Source of the DNA: Paenibacillus pectinilyticus
GTDB lineage: Bacteria > Bacillota > Bacilli > Paenibacillales > NBRC-103111
Direction: 5' to 3'
NCBI RefSeq assembly: GCF_001700435.1
Contig: NZ_LYPC01000028.1
Coordinates: 72,288-136,287, forward strand
DNA length: 64,000 bases
Below the pieces are notes generated by a model. The model ran no database searches, was not told where the DNA came from, and saw only the letters and a list, made by a program, of their open reading frames with translations. This document shows positions 1-8,303 of the stretch, piece after piece (within the stretch, counting starts at the first letter, position 1; each line of letters starts with the position of its first letter). The position numbers were made by a program, and so were the translations under genes.

Positions 1-138
1 GGCAAAGTGAGGTGAGCTACGTATTGGGACGCGTGGGAGTGCGGTAAAGAAGGTGTGCTATGTATTTGGATGCGTGGGAGTGCGGTAAAGAAGGTGTGCT
101 ATGTATTTGGACACGTGGGAGAGGCAAAGAAGGTGCGC
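1..138. repeat. 41-bp tandem repeat, about 3.3 copies
   Basis: Units begin GCTAYGTATTTGGA at 16, 57 and 98, an exact 41-bp period, and each ends in a form of GGTAAAGAAGGTGT. The third copy is shortened by about 2 bp, and a partial copy lies before position 16, so the array continues off the left edge. No spacers separate the units, so it is not a CRISPR. No convincing gene occurs in 1-797. Confidence 0.85.
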
Positions 139-225
139 AGTGCAAGCTAGGCTCGTGGTAGAGCCAATTGCGAGTTCCATACCAACCCCATTCCTGTCTC
201 ATGCCAGTTCCTGTCCCAGCACAAA

Positions 226-412
226 ATTAACTGGAAAAGCTGCATCTAATTCTCTAGAATTTTCCTATCTATGACGATTAACTGGATTTCCTACATCTAA
301 ATTCGCTTGATTCGAAGAAATTCGCACATTCGGCAGAAATTAACTACATATAATCCATCCATTTGCACGAAATGTTGATTTTCCTCCAAATTAACTGTAG
401 GAAATCCATCTA
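226..412. repeat. Degenerate ATTAACT...ATCTA intergenic modules
   Basis: ATTAACT recurs at 226, 277, 339 and 390 (offsets 51, 62 and 51), each time followed about 15-18 bp later by ATCTA or ATCCATC. The second and fourth units carry GGATTTCCTACA and its near complement TGTAGGAAATCC, so the array contains an inverted repeat of about 12 bp. No start codon with a ribosome site gives a protein here. Confidence 0.6.
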
Positions 413-435
413 GTTTGTTGTGGATACCGCTAGGT

Positions 436-655
436 TGTGTGGGTGAGAGAAATATGTTAGAGGGTAATGGGGTTAAGTAGCTAGTTTGTGGTGAGTAGGC
501 TCCGTTGTGCGGTGATAGAAACATGTTTGAGGGTGTTGGGGGGGGGGAGTAGCTTGCTTGTTTGGTGGATAGTGCTCAGTTGGTACCGTTAGAGGAATAG
601 GTTGCAGTCAAATGGGGTTGAGTAGCTTGCTCGTGGTGGATAGTGCTCTAGCTAA
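436..655. repeat. Degenerate ~72-bp tandem repeat with a G10 run
   Basis: The word AGTAGCT recurs at about 476, 548 and 621 (offsets 72 and 73). It sits in units that begin GGTGAKAGAAAYATGTT or a decayed form and end in GGTGGATAGTGCTC. The second unit holds a run of ten G at 538-547. The copies differ at many positions, so this is an old array. From 656 to 797 I see only the 3' flank of the oxidoreductase gene. Confidence 0.6.
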
Positions 656-797
656 CCTTCGTCATTCCCTCTTGTCTACCCTTTATTGGAATAACCCGCA
701 ACCATTTTCAGCGTGAATCTCCCCAGATGGAAGAACCCTGAAAATAGTTGCAGGTCTCCTGTTACATAATCTCGTATCAAAGAACGAAGCTGCTTCT

Positions 798-2141
798 CTA
801 CTTCAGCAACGCCCCGTCTTTCTCCAAGACGGCTTGCAGTTCCGCTACGTCGATCTCCGCAGGAAGCACGCCGTGCTTCACTGCGAGTCCGGCAGCTGAG
901 CCAGCTGCTTGCCCCGTAGCCATGCAGCTAGGCGTAAGACGCGTGGTCGCAAGCGCTTCGTGCGTGGTGGAGATGCAGCGACCTGCGGTGAGCAGGTTCT
1001 CGATCTTTTGCGGCAGCAGGCAGCGGTACGGGATGTCATAAGCGCCGTCACCTTTGACCCAGGCTGCGGTTACACCTTTACCAGACGGATCGTGGATGTC
1101 GATCGGGTACCCGCTCCGTGCGATGACATCATGGAAATGTCGGCCTTGCACGACATCATCCACCTGCAGCGCGTACTGCCCGTCAATCCGGCGCGTTTCG
1201 CGGATTCCGATCTGGGCGCCGACATTCGAAATGGAGGCTTTTTCAAAGCCAGGCAAGTTATTTCGCATAAATTCGGCGACCATCAGCACCTGTTTGCGCC
1301 CGAGTTCCTCGGCCTCTGTCAGATCCTCGACATTCGTGCCATCCAGCCCCTGCACACGCGTAGTATTGACCAGCACTTCGTCGTCCTCTGGACCTGTGAA
1401 GAAAAGAACTTGATCGCGATTGATCGGAAGATTGGCTTCCTTCCAGTGTTTGAAATAGCCTAGTACACCAGACAGAGGGAGATCTGCGAGCTCAGAGAAA
1501 GGCGTCTTTTTATAAAACTCGTCGGGGTGATCGATCATATATTGCTTAACGGCAGGCAGATTCACACCGCGCATTCTGAATTTCATCGTCATCGGCTGGG
1601 TCGCTTTATCCCCGTCACGCCCCTTCAAGCACGGCGCTCCAGATAGGTACGCGAGATCCGCGTCCCCTGTTGTATCAATAAACACTTTGCCACTCACATC
1701 GATTCGGCCGGATTTGGACGTCAGTTGTACAGATTGAATGCGATTATCTACCGTCTCAACATGATCCACAAAGCTATGGAAAAGCAGCTTAACACCCGCT
1801 TCCTTCAGCATATCTACAGCCAAAACTTTATAAATCTCAGGATGGTACGGTGTAATGGTATTCACAAATCCAACCGTATCACGTAAATGTCCCGGGGAAG
1901 CGTTCATCGCCATGAGGCGATCAATGATTTCTTGCGCGAGCCCAGCAATGACCTGTTTGCCATCCGTTGTATGAAACGTCATCCAAGGATACACCAATGC
2001 AGCGGTCGACATCCCGCCAATGAAGCCGTATTTCTCTATTAAAACGGTTTGGGCTCCGCTCCGTCCTGCTGCAATCGCTGCATTGACACCTGCTGGTCCT
2101 CCCCCTACTACAACTACATCTGCCTCTATCCGTTTGATCAT
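798..2141 (-). CDS. FAD-dependent oxidoreductase (FAD_oxidored family)
   Basis: The 447-residue protein opens with an ADP-binding beta-alpha-beta fold, VVVGGGPAG at about residues 9-17, followed by an acidic strand end (VLIEK). A second flavin-binding segment near residue 150 reads FIDTTGDADLAYLSG, and LLTAGRCIS sits near the C-terminus. This layout is typical of FAD_oxidored (PF12831) flavoproteins often linked to sugar or organic-acid catabolism. The substrate cannot be read from sequence. It is divergent from a LacI regulator 158 bp away, which is the likely controller. Length is normal for the family. Confidence 0.85.
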   Translation of the reverse strand: MIKRIEADVVVVGGGPAGVNAAIAAGRSGAQTVLIEKYGFIGGMSTAALVYPWMTFHTTDGKQVIAGLAQEIIDRLMAMNASPGHLRDTVGFVNTITPYHPEIYKVLAVDMLKEAGVKLLFHSFVDHVETVDNRIQSVQLTSKSGRIDVSGKVFIDTTGDADLAYLSGAPCLKGRDGDKATQPMTMKFRMRGVNLPAVKQYMIDHPDEFYKKTPFSELADLPLSGVLGYFKHWKEANLPINRDQVLFFTGPEDDEVLVNTTRVQGLDGTNVEDLTEAEELGRKQVLMVAEFMRNNLPGFEKASISNVGAQIGIRETRRIDGQYALQVDDVVQGRHFHDVIARSGYPIDIHDPSGKGVTAAWVKGDGAYDIPYRCLLPQKIENLLTAGRCISTTHEALATTRLTPSCMATGQAAGSAAGLAVKHGVLPAEIDVAELQAVLEKDGALLK

Positions 2142-2212
2142 CTAATTTCGCTCCCTTAACTCAAATGTTGTTCTGTCGCCTGCGCCTTCCATACCTCTCT
2201 TCTCTCTAAGTG

Positions 2213-2255
2213 TAGTTTAAAAAGAACCTTACTTTTAGTTTAAATTTAGTTTAAA
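2213..2255. promoter_or_regulatory. Three phased TAGTTTAAA boxes between divergent genes
   Basis: TAGTTTAAA occurs exactly at 2213-2221, 2236-2244 and 2247-2255, in the same orientation. The start-to-start distances are 23 and 11 bp, roughly two and one helical turns. The boxes lie in the 158-bp gap between the FAD oxidoreductase and the LacI regulator, so they could be binding sites or AT-rich promoter parts. They are direct repeats, while LacI-family operators are usually palindromic, so the binding protein is uncertain. Confidence 0.4.
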
Positions 2256-2299
2256 ATTAAAGATACAGAAGGTAGCAGAAAAGGGGACAACTCAGACGT

Positions 2300-3331
2300 A
2301 TGCGGAAACGAATTACACTTCACGATTTGGCTGGTCAGCTCGGTTTAACGATTCAAACAGTGTCAAAAGCACTTCGCGGATTGCCCGGTATGTCGGAACA
2401 GACACGCAGTGAGGTGTTCAAGCTGGCTCGTGAGCTTGGCTACATGACGAAAGATCAGAAACAAACGCTGCAGCAAGATCTCATTTCACCGTATCCCGTG
2501 GTCCAGCGCAGGTTCGTGCTTGTCCAGAATAAGCAATCCTTGAATTTCAATCGACTGCTGCTGCAAGGCTTGTATGAGCGCTTCATGGAATTTGGCCATA
2601 CGGTGCAGCCACTGCTCATCCCTCCTACATTGAAACCATCGCAATTCGATGGTTGGGCCGAGGAGCAAGGACTACTGTATGCGGAAGGGGTGTTTATAGC
2701 TCCACGGATGAATTTGGATCTTTTGGAGCAAAAGTTACTAGACTTACAGCTCCCCCGTATTCTGCTGAATTTTCCGCCGCCGGAATCCAAGGTGGATAGT
2801 GTGATTTGGGATGTGTATGAAGCCGTTTATCAGGCGGTTCGAAGATTGGTCCGCATGGGACATCGGAACATTTTATATGTCGGAGATACGAAAGATCAAC
2901 GGGGATTTGTTATTCGTTGGCAGGCTTTTACGGAGGCGATGAAGGAAGCTGGCTTAAGCGTGGACCCTCAAGAGCATGCGATAGCGCGAGATGGTACGGA
3001 GGCGTGGCTACGCGATTTTGAGCAGATGTATCAGCGTCGTCAGCCGACGGCTGTGATCTGCGGCATTGATGAGGAAGCAGCGCCAGTCTATCATACGCTG
3101 CGCCGAATCGGCGTAAACGTGCCGCAGCAATGCTCGCTGGTGGCACTGCTCAATGAGCAAAGTGACACACTGCCGCTCTGCTCTCGTCCCCAGCTGCCGA
3201 TTCGTGAGGCCGGCTATCGTGCAGCGGATCGCATGCTGTGGCGGATTGCGAATCCGCATTTGCCTTATGAGCATGTGCGGCTGCAGGGGGATTTTTTCAC
3301 AGGAAGTACGATTCAGAGATTGCAGGCCTAA
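2300..3331 (+). CDS. LacI-family transcriptional regulator
   Basis: The 343-residue protein has an N-terminal helix-turn-helix (ITLHDLAGQLGLTIQTVSKAL at residues 4-24, with the V-S-x-A-L signature of the hinge-adjacent recognition helix). A periplasmic-binding-like sensor domain follows from about residue 60. AAGGGG at 2281-2286 lies 13 bp before the ATG, a slightly long spacing. It is divergent from the FAD oxidoreductase and probably regulates it and itself in response to a sugar or related effector. Its 3' end converges on the next gene with only 15 bp between stops. Confidence 0.9.
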   Translation: MRKRITLHDLAGQLGLTIQTVSKALRGLPGMSEQTRSEVFKLARELGYMTKDQKQTLQQDLISPYPVVQRRFVLVQNKQSLNFNRLLLQGLYERFMEFGHTVQPLLIPPTLKPSQFDGWAEEQGLLYAEGVFIAPRMNLDLLEQKLLDLQLPRILLNFPPPESKVDSVIWDVYEAVYQAVRRLVRMGHRNILYVGDTKDQRGFVIRWQAFTEAMKEAGLSVDPQEHAIARDGTEAWLRDFEQMYQRRQPTAVICGIDEEAAPVYHTLRRIGVNVPQQCSLVALLNEQSDTLPLCSRPQLPIREAGYRAADRMLWRIANPHLPYEHVRLQGDFFTGSTIQRLQA

Positions 3332-3346
3332 CTTGCCAATATCCTA

Positions 3347-3958
3347 CTAGTGAGACAGAAAATAGATCAGAGCAACGATCGCTAAAATGAACAACATAAA
3401 TAAACCAAACGCAATGCCAATGCCCGCAAACAGCTTCTTCCAGATGGTATGCGTTGTCAAATGCTGTTTTAAAGCATAGTCAGAAGGTACAGCTACTGAG
3501 CTAATCGGGCTCTCCTCAACGACACAACAGGCTCGCAGCCGCTCGATAAGCTCTTCGTAATTTTCCAAATGGCTTGGGATAAACACGTGGCTGCCAACAG
3601 TCCCACTCTCCACAGAAAGTCCGCCAGCTACCCTTACGATCCGGGTGATGTCCGATAGATATAAGGTCACATCAGGGACTTTATTTTGCTTTTTGATCAA
3701 CGTTTGCTCGGACAGCATGATGCGAAAAGTAAGCCAGTCCCTTCTTACCTTTCGCAGATTTACAATTAATTTCATGAGATAATAGAGGAACATGAGCGCG
3801 AACAGTACTTTGAGGAAGCTTGCAAGAGCGAGTGTCTCTCTTGATGTAATTGCAAAGTAAATGATAAAAGGAATCAATAACCTAATGATCGACAATCGGA
3901 GTGCTCCTAGGATAACCCCAGTAAACTTATCTTTCTTGAGTGCGTACTCGACCATCAA
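3347..3958 (-). CDS. YcxB-like membrane protein
   Basis: The 203-residue protein has two hydrophobic segments near residues 16-38 and 43-66. A soluble middle part carries VRRDWLTFRIMLSEQTL and a SHLENYEELIERL segment, and a last membrane helix lies at about 178-201. The soluble part resembles the C-terminal domain of YcxB-type proteins, whose function is unknown. A TTG at 3958 and an ATG at 3955 are both possible starts behind AAAGGGG. It is a single gene with no operon partner. Confidence 0.6.
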   Translation of the reverse strand: MMVEYALKKDKFTGVILGALRLSIIRLLIPFIIYFAITSRETLALASFLKVLFALMFLYYLMKLIVNLRKVRRDWLTFRIMLSEQTLIKKQNKVPDVTLYLSDITRIVRVAGGLSVESGTVGSHVFIPSHLENYEELIERLRACCVVEESPISSVAVPSDYALKQHLTTHTIWKKLFAGIGIAFGLFMLFILAIVALIYFLSH

Positions 3959-4137
3959 CCATAGCGCCCCTTTTATAAAAGTGAATACAAAGCCCCTCTC
4001 ATTTTAGCATGGGAATACTTGGAAAATCACGCATGAATTTGTCGGACGATCATTTCATTTGCTTTTAGGAACGTGGTATATTGGAGGTTGAATGATCTGA
4101 CCGGAAGGTAAGCGATCGCAATAGGAGGTCTTTAAAT

Positions 4138-5142
4138 ATGCAAAAGAAACAAGGAACACGCCCGAAATCCAACCCCAGCCATAAACCCAAACTAGGTGCT
4201 CATAAGCCACAGGGGCAGTCCTTGAATGCTGCTAAAGGGAGCCCAGAGTCTAGCACTCGTCAGTATACGGTGAAGGAGCCCATCGAGCTTCTGCCTTTCT
4301 TATTAGAAAAGCTTTCTAGCTTAGGGCGGAACGCTGTAAAAGCTATCCTGGCTCGCGGACAAGTTGCTGTCAACGGCAAAGCGGTAACGGCGTATAATTA
4401 CCCTTTGAAACCCGAGCAAACGGTGACCATCATTAAAGATAAAGTCGTCGAGGATATTCCGTTGGCTGGGATGACGATTTTGCATGAGGATAACGATGTG
4501 ATTGTGATTCAAAAGGATTCAGGATTGCTGTCCATCGCCACGGATTCGCAAGAAAATCAAATCACGGCCTATCGCCAGCTAACGGCACATGTGCGAAACC
4601 ACGATCCGAAGGCACGGATTTTCGTCGTACATCGATTAGATCGGGACACATCAGGCGTCATGATGTTTGCCAAAACTGAACAAGCCCAGCAGCAGCTGCA
4701 AAACACTTGGCAGGAAAGTGTCAAAGAACGTACGTATGTGGCCTTAGTGGAAGGCATGGTGCGCAAGTCCGAGGGAACGATTACGTCTTGGCTCAAAGAG
4801 CATGCCAAATCGCTCAAAATGTTTTCGACGCCGTACCCGAACGATGGTCAACATGCTGTGACGCATTTCAAAACGCTGCAAGCGAACAAGCAGTTCTCGT
4901 TGCTTGAGGTTAACCTAGAGACAGGTCGCAAAAACCAAATCCGTGTGCATATGCAGGATATCGGGCATCCGGTAGCTGGGGACAAGAAGTATGGCTCCAA
5001 ATCCAAAGAGATCAACAGACTTGGACTCCATGCTCGCGTACTCGCTTTTATCCATCCAACGACTGGGCAATTGATGCGTTTTGAGACACATATTCCGAAA
5101 CTGTTTTTGAATCCTTTTAAAGAACCAGGTTTGAAGAAATAA
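4138..5142 (+). CDS. RluA/RluD-family RNA pseudouridine synthase
   Basis: The 334-residue enzyme should isomerise uridine to pseudouridine in rRNA or tRNA. The first 40 residues are a basic, disordered-looking extension. An S4-like RNA-binding domain follows at about 45-105, then the catalytic domain with the hallmark HRLDRDTSG at 165-173, where Asp168 is the expected catalytic residue. The late motif GRKNQIRVHM is also present. AGGAGG at 4123-4128 supports the ATG. Which RNA position is modified cannot be read from the sequence. Confidence 0.92.
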   Translation: MQKKQGTRPKSNPSHKPKLGAHKPQGQSLNAAKGSPESSTRQYTVKEPIELLPFLLEKLSSLGRNAVKAILARGQVAVNGKAVTAYNYPLKPEQTVTIIKDKVVEDIPLAGMTILHEDNDVIVIQKDSGLLSIATDSQENQITAYRQLTAHVRNHDPKARIFVVHRLDRDTSGVMMFAKTEQAQQQLQNTWQESVKERTYVALVEGMVRKSEGTITSWLKEHAKSLKMFSTPYPNDGQHAVTHFKTLQANKQFSLLEVNLETGRKNQIRVHMQDIGHPVAGDKKYGSKSKEINRLGLHARVLAFIHPTTGQLMRFETHIPKLFLNPFKEPGLKK

Positions 5143-5197
5143 TACGTGATACACGTACCATACGCCTACTAAAACGTGATACATGGGGAGTAAACCG

Positions 5198-6154
5198 ATG
5201 ACTATCGTTGTACTTGATGGATATACCTTAAATCCAGGTGATTTGGACTGGAGCGGCTTTCAGGCCTTGGGTGAGCTGATTGTTTATGAACGGACTGCTG
5301 AGTCCGAAATCGTGGAACGCGCTGCGAATGCAGACATGGTGCTGACGAATAAGACACCTCTTTCCGCAGCAACGTTAGAACAATTACCGAAGCTGCGCTA
5401 TGTCGGCGTTCTAGCGACAGGCTACAATATTGTTGACGTCACCGCAGCGAAAGAGCGCGGCATTGTCGTAACGAATGTTCCTGCTTATAGCACGCATTCG
5501 GTTGCGCAGTTGGTTTTTGCGCTAGTGTTGGAGTTCTGCCATCGGGTGCAGCGCCATAGTGACAGCGTACTTCAAGGCGACTGGGCACGGTCGATTGATT
5601 TCAGCTATAGCGTCTCTCCGCTCATAGAGTTGAAGGGTCAAACGATGGGACTGATCGGTCTCGGTCAAATCGGCAAGCAAACCTCCCTCATCGCGCAGGC
5701 GATGGGTATGAGAGTGATTGCATCAGGAAGCGGACGCAGCGTGCCCGAGCCCGTTGAAGGTATTGCGTGGGTATCGCTCGAGGAACTGTTGCAGCAAGCT
5801 GACTTCGTGAGTCTGCATTGTCCTTTGACGCCGGCGACGAATCAGTTCATCAACGCGGAGCGAATTGCTTTGATGAAATCGACAGCTATTCTAATCAACA
5901 CAGCTAGAGGCGGTCTTCTTCATGAGGCGGATGTGGCACAGGCTTTGAATGATGGGCGCATTGCAGGCGCAGGGCTAGATGTGTTAACGATTGAGCCGCC
6001 GAAGTCCGACAACCCTTTGCTCCATGCGAAAAATGTGATCATTACACCGCATATTGCCTGGGCAACGAAGGAAGCGCGAGCTAGGCTAATGGAGGTTGCG
6101 AGTCAGAATGCGCGGGGATTCGTAGAAGGTGTGCCGGTGAATGTGATTGGGTAG
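5198..6154 (+). CDS. D-2-hydroxyacid dehydrogenase (NAD-dependent)
   Basis: The enzyme of about 318 residues probably interconverts a 2-oxoacid and a D-2-hydroxyacid, glycerate dehydrogenase-like. It shows the Rossmann motif GLIGLGQIGK, the catalytic Arg in NTARGGLL, a Glu in DVLTIEPP and the catalytic His in ITPHIAWAT. An upstream ATG at 5183 exists, but GGGGAG at 5186-5190 sits 7 bp before the ATG at 5198, so I choose 5198. It follows the pseudouridine synthase by 55 bp. ACGTGATAC occurs twice in that gap. Confidence 0.88.
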   Translation: MTIVVLDGYTLNPGDLDWSGFQALGELIVYERTAESEIVERAANADMVLTNKTPLSAATLEQLPKLRYVGVLATGYNIVDVTAAKERGIVVTNVPAYSTHSVAQLVFALVLEFCHRVQRHSDSVLQGDWARSIDFSYSVSPLIELKGQTMGLIGLGQIGKQTSLIAQAMGMRVIASGSGRSVPEPVEGIAWVSLEELLQQADFVSLHCPLTPATNQFINAERIALMKSTAILINTARGGLLHEADVAQALNDGRIAGAGLDVLTIEPPKSDNPLLHAKNVIITPHIAWATKEARARLMEVASQNARGFVEGVPVNVIG

Positions 6155-6265
6155 ACGATATCGCGCATTTCTTGTACTTATGCAGGAATCTGCAGATACG
6201 CCAACAACCAACAATTGTGTGCTCCCACCACATCTGAAATAAAACCAGCGGATGCCCGCAAACCT

Positions 6266-6312
6266 AATAAGAGCTGTCCATCCAAGTCTACTTGGAACGG
6301 ACAGCTCTTATT
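6266..6312. terminator. Bidirectional terminator hairpin
   Basis: A perfect 14-bp outer stem (AATAAGAGCTGTCC at 6266-6279 with its complement at 6299-6312) encloses a second perfect 6-bp stem TCCAAG/CTTGGA with a TCTA loop. It lies between the convergent dehydrogenase and mqnD and can serve both strands. Confidence 0.8.
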
Positions 6313-6334
6313 GTCGTTATCTGAATCGTCGATG

Positions 6335-7177
6335 TTACTTCAACAAAGCCGCATAATCCATCTGCGGCACAAGCCCTGTCTCCGCAGCCCGCTGGAGCAA
6401 GGTCAAAACGGCACCATAGCCGCTATCCCCGAGATCAGCGGTGAACTCATTAACGTACAGGTCAATGTGCTGCTGCGCGACCTGCGGGTCCATTTCCTGC
6501 GCGTGCTGCATGACGTAGTCACGCGATGCTTCCGGATGCGCCCACGCGTATTCGACCGAGGCGCGAGCCCAACTCGCGAGCGCCTTCAGATCCATGGTGC
6601 GCCGCGCAATGATGGCGCCCAGCGGAATCGGCAGCCCGGTGTCGGACTCCCACCAGCTGCCTAGATCGGTTAGAAGCGCTAACCCGTACGACGGGTACGT
6701 AAAGCGCGCTTCATGGATGACCAGGCCGGCATCGATGAGGCCGTCCCGCACGGCGGGCATGATCTCGTGGAACGGCATGACCACGATTTCGCCGACGCCG
6801 CCAGGCACGTTCTGTTCCGCCCAGAGGCGGAACAACAAGTACGCCGTCGAGCGCTCGCTCGGCACGGCCACACGGCGGCCGCTCAGCGCGGCCGGGTCTG
6901 CCACGCCGCTGTCGCTTGGCTTCGTCAGCACAAGCGGCCCGCAGCCTCTGCCCAAGGCGCCGCCGCAAGGCAGCAAGGCGTAGTCCTTCAGCACCCAGGG
7001 GAGTGCTGCGTAAGAGATCTTAAGCACGTCCGGCCCCGTACCTTCGGCGGCCAGTCGGTTCGTAATATCGATGTCCGCATAAAGGACATCCAGCTCAGGC
7101 GCGCCTGGGATTAACCCATGCGCCCAAGCGTGAAACACAAAAGTATCATTCGGACATGGTGAGAACGCTATTTTCAT
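6335..7177 (-). CDS. mqnD: 1,4-dihydroxy-6-naphthoate synthase MqnD
   Basis: The 280-residue protein begins with MKIAFSPCPNDTFVFHAW, the conserved SPCPND opening of MqnD. It has the periplasmic-binding-protein-like fold used by this menaquinone enzyme, which turns cyclic dehypoxanthinyl futalosine into 1,4-dihydroxy-6-naphthoate. It lies 2 bp after mqnB on the same strand, so both are steps of the futalosine route. The two genes are visibly richer in G and C than their neighbours. The other mqn genes are not in the window. Confidence 0.9.
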   Translation of the reverse strand: MKIAFSPCPNDTFVFHAWAHGLIPGAPELDVLYADIDITNRLAAEGTGPDVLKISYAALPWVLKDYALLPCGGALGRGCGPLVLTKPSDSGVADPAALSGRRVAVPSERSTAYLLFRLWAEQNVPGGVGEIVVMPFHEIMPAVRDGLIDAGLVIHEARFTYPSYGLALLTDLGSWWESDTGLPIPLGAIIARRTMDLKALASWARASVEYAWAHPEASRDYVMQHAQEMDPQVAQQHIDLYVNEFTADLGDSGYGAVLTLLQRAAETGLVPQMDYAALLK

Positions 7178-7179
7178 TA

Positions 7180-7818
7180 TTAAAGCACCTCCGCTAAGAC
7201 TGAACCTGCTGCTTCTAAAGCTTTCAAGGCATCACCGATCCGCCAGGCGTCTCGGTCTCGCGGGCCGACCGCGTTCGAGATCGCGCGGATCTCGAGCACA
7301 GGCACCCCGCGCTGCTGCGCAGCTGTCGCAATGCCGAAGCCTTCCATGGCTTCGGCCGCAGCGCCAGGCACGCGCGCAGCAAGCGCAGCGGCGGTTGCCG
7401 CGGTCCCGGTGGCCGTAGCCACCGTGAGTACCGGCGCCGCTTGCGCGTGCAGACCGGCGGCTTGCAGCGCCGCCGTTACGCGCTGGGCCAGATCGGCAGC
7501 GACGCTAACCCGCGTCGAGCCGAAGCCCAGCTCATCCAAGCTGCTGAAGCCGTCCAGCAGCTCTACCCCCAGATCGGCGGCGATGATTTCGCTTGCAATG
7601 ACAAGCGAGCCGATCTCCGCTTGTCCCACAAAACCGCCGGCAATGCCAGCGATGATCAATAAATCGTACTCGGCTTTGGCAAGTTCGAGCGCCCCGTTTA
7701 CAGCGGCAGCAGCAAGACCCACACCAGCTAAGGCATATTCAAATCTACTGTCCTGACCAAGACCTCGCTGAATGGCATCTCGTTCAGGAGCAACGGCTGT
7801 CATAACGAGTATTCGCAT
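7180..7818 (-). CDS. mqnB: Futalosine hydrolase MqnB
   Basis: The 212-residue protein has a nucleoside-phosphorylase/MTAN-type fold: MRILVMTAVAPERDAI at the start, IIAGIAGGF in the middle, and AMEGFGIATAAQQRGVPVLEIRAISN near the end with the purine- and ribose-contacting Glu and Asn. MqnB releases hypoxanthine from futalosine in menaquinone synthesis. Pairing with mqnD makes this call firmer than the fold alone. AAAGGGGAACTCAAC precedes the ATG. The gene uses strongly GC-ending codons. Confidence 0.88.
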   Translation of the reverse strand: MRILVMTAVAPERDAIQRGLGQDSRFEYALAGVGLAAAAVNGALELAKAEYDLLIIAGIAGGFVGQAEIGSLVIASEIIAADLGVELLDGFSSLDELGFGSTRVSVAADLAQRVTAALQAAGLHAQAAPVLTVATATGTAATAAALAARVPGAAAEAMEGFGIATAAQQRGVPVLEIRAISNAVGPRDRDAWRIGDALKALEAAGSVLAEVL

Positions 7819-8017
7819 GTTGAGTTCCCCTTTAAGCTATCTTTTCTTTTCATCCTATACTTATATTTTACATGACCCCTGCCCAGAAGGAAACTTTCAC
7901 GCTTGACACACCGATCTCATTTAACTTTCCATCCAAAAATCAGCGAATCCCACACACACTCTCTCCCACTTGGACACGTTGCCCAATATTTATCCCACAC
8001 ACGAGACATTCATCCAT

Positions 8018-8045
8018 ACGCCATCTAGTTGAATGACATATAGTA
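8018..8045 (+). promoter_or_regulatory. Candidate sigma-K promoter
   Basis: CATATAGTA at 8037-8045 fits the sigma-K -10 form CATANNNTA. An AC at 8018-8019 stands 17 bp upstream, matching the minimal sigma-K -35 element. It lies 24 bp before the start of a predicted spore peptide. The remainder of 7819-8017 shows no gene. Confidence 0.4.
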
Positions 8046-8068
8046 ATTTTGTGAAGGGAGGGATTGAC

Positions 8069-8176
8069 ATGAGTTGTGGCTGCGAAGTTGGCGTACCATA
8101 TTCTAGCACTGCTGTAGTCCTCGTACTATACATCCTCTTGGTAATCGTTCTTGCAACGTTTGGATTTGGTTGGTAA
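8069..8176 (+). CDS. YjcZ-like small sporulation membrane peptide
   Basis: This 35-residue ORF starts with MSCGCEVGVPYSS and continues as one hydrophobic helix (TAVVLVLYILLVIVLATFGF) ending in GW. A short Cys/Gly-rich head plus a single membrane helix is the pattern of YjcZ-family sporulation peptides. AAGGGAGGG at 8054-8062 gives an excellent ribosome site 6 bp before the ATG. A sigma-K-like promoter precedes it and a strong terminator follows, so it is a monocistronic unit. Confidence 0.8.
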   Translation: MSCGCEVGVPYSSTAVVLVLYILLVIVLATFGFGW

Positions 8177-8185
8177 TGTAATCAC

Positions 8186-8227
8186 AAGCGGCTGGGACGA
8201 TTTCCGTTCTGGCCGCTTACTTTTTTT
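8186..8227 (+). terminator. Rho-independent terminator
   Basis: AAGCGGC at 8186-8192 pairs with GCCGCTT at 8212-8218 and is followed by a run of seven T at 8221-8227. It ends the YjcZ-like transcript. Confidence 0.8.
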
Positions 8228-8303
8228 AGTCCTTTTAGGCTATAATTAAAGCTTAAGCGCTGGCATTTCATCTACTACCTATTGAGGACGGAGACGAGGT
8301 ATT

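Noticed and set aside
1-138. CRISPR-like repeats
   Set aside because: The 41-bp units follow each other directly with no unique spacers and no cas genes nearby.
909-1463. 184-codon plus-strand ORF inside the FAD oxidoreductase
   Set aside because: It is the antisense shadow of a clear flavoprotein gene and shows no family features.
6215-6664. 149-codon plus-strand ORF across the mqnD end
   Set aside because: It runs through a strong terminator hairpin and the antisense of mqnD, with no ribosome site.
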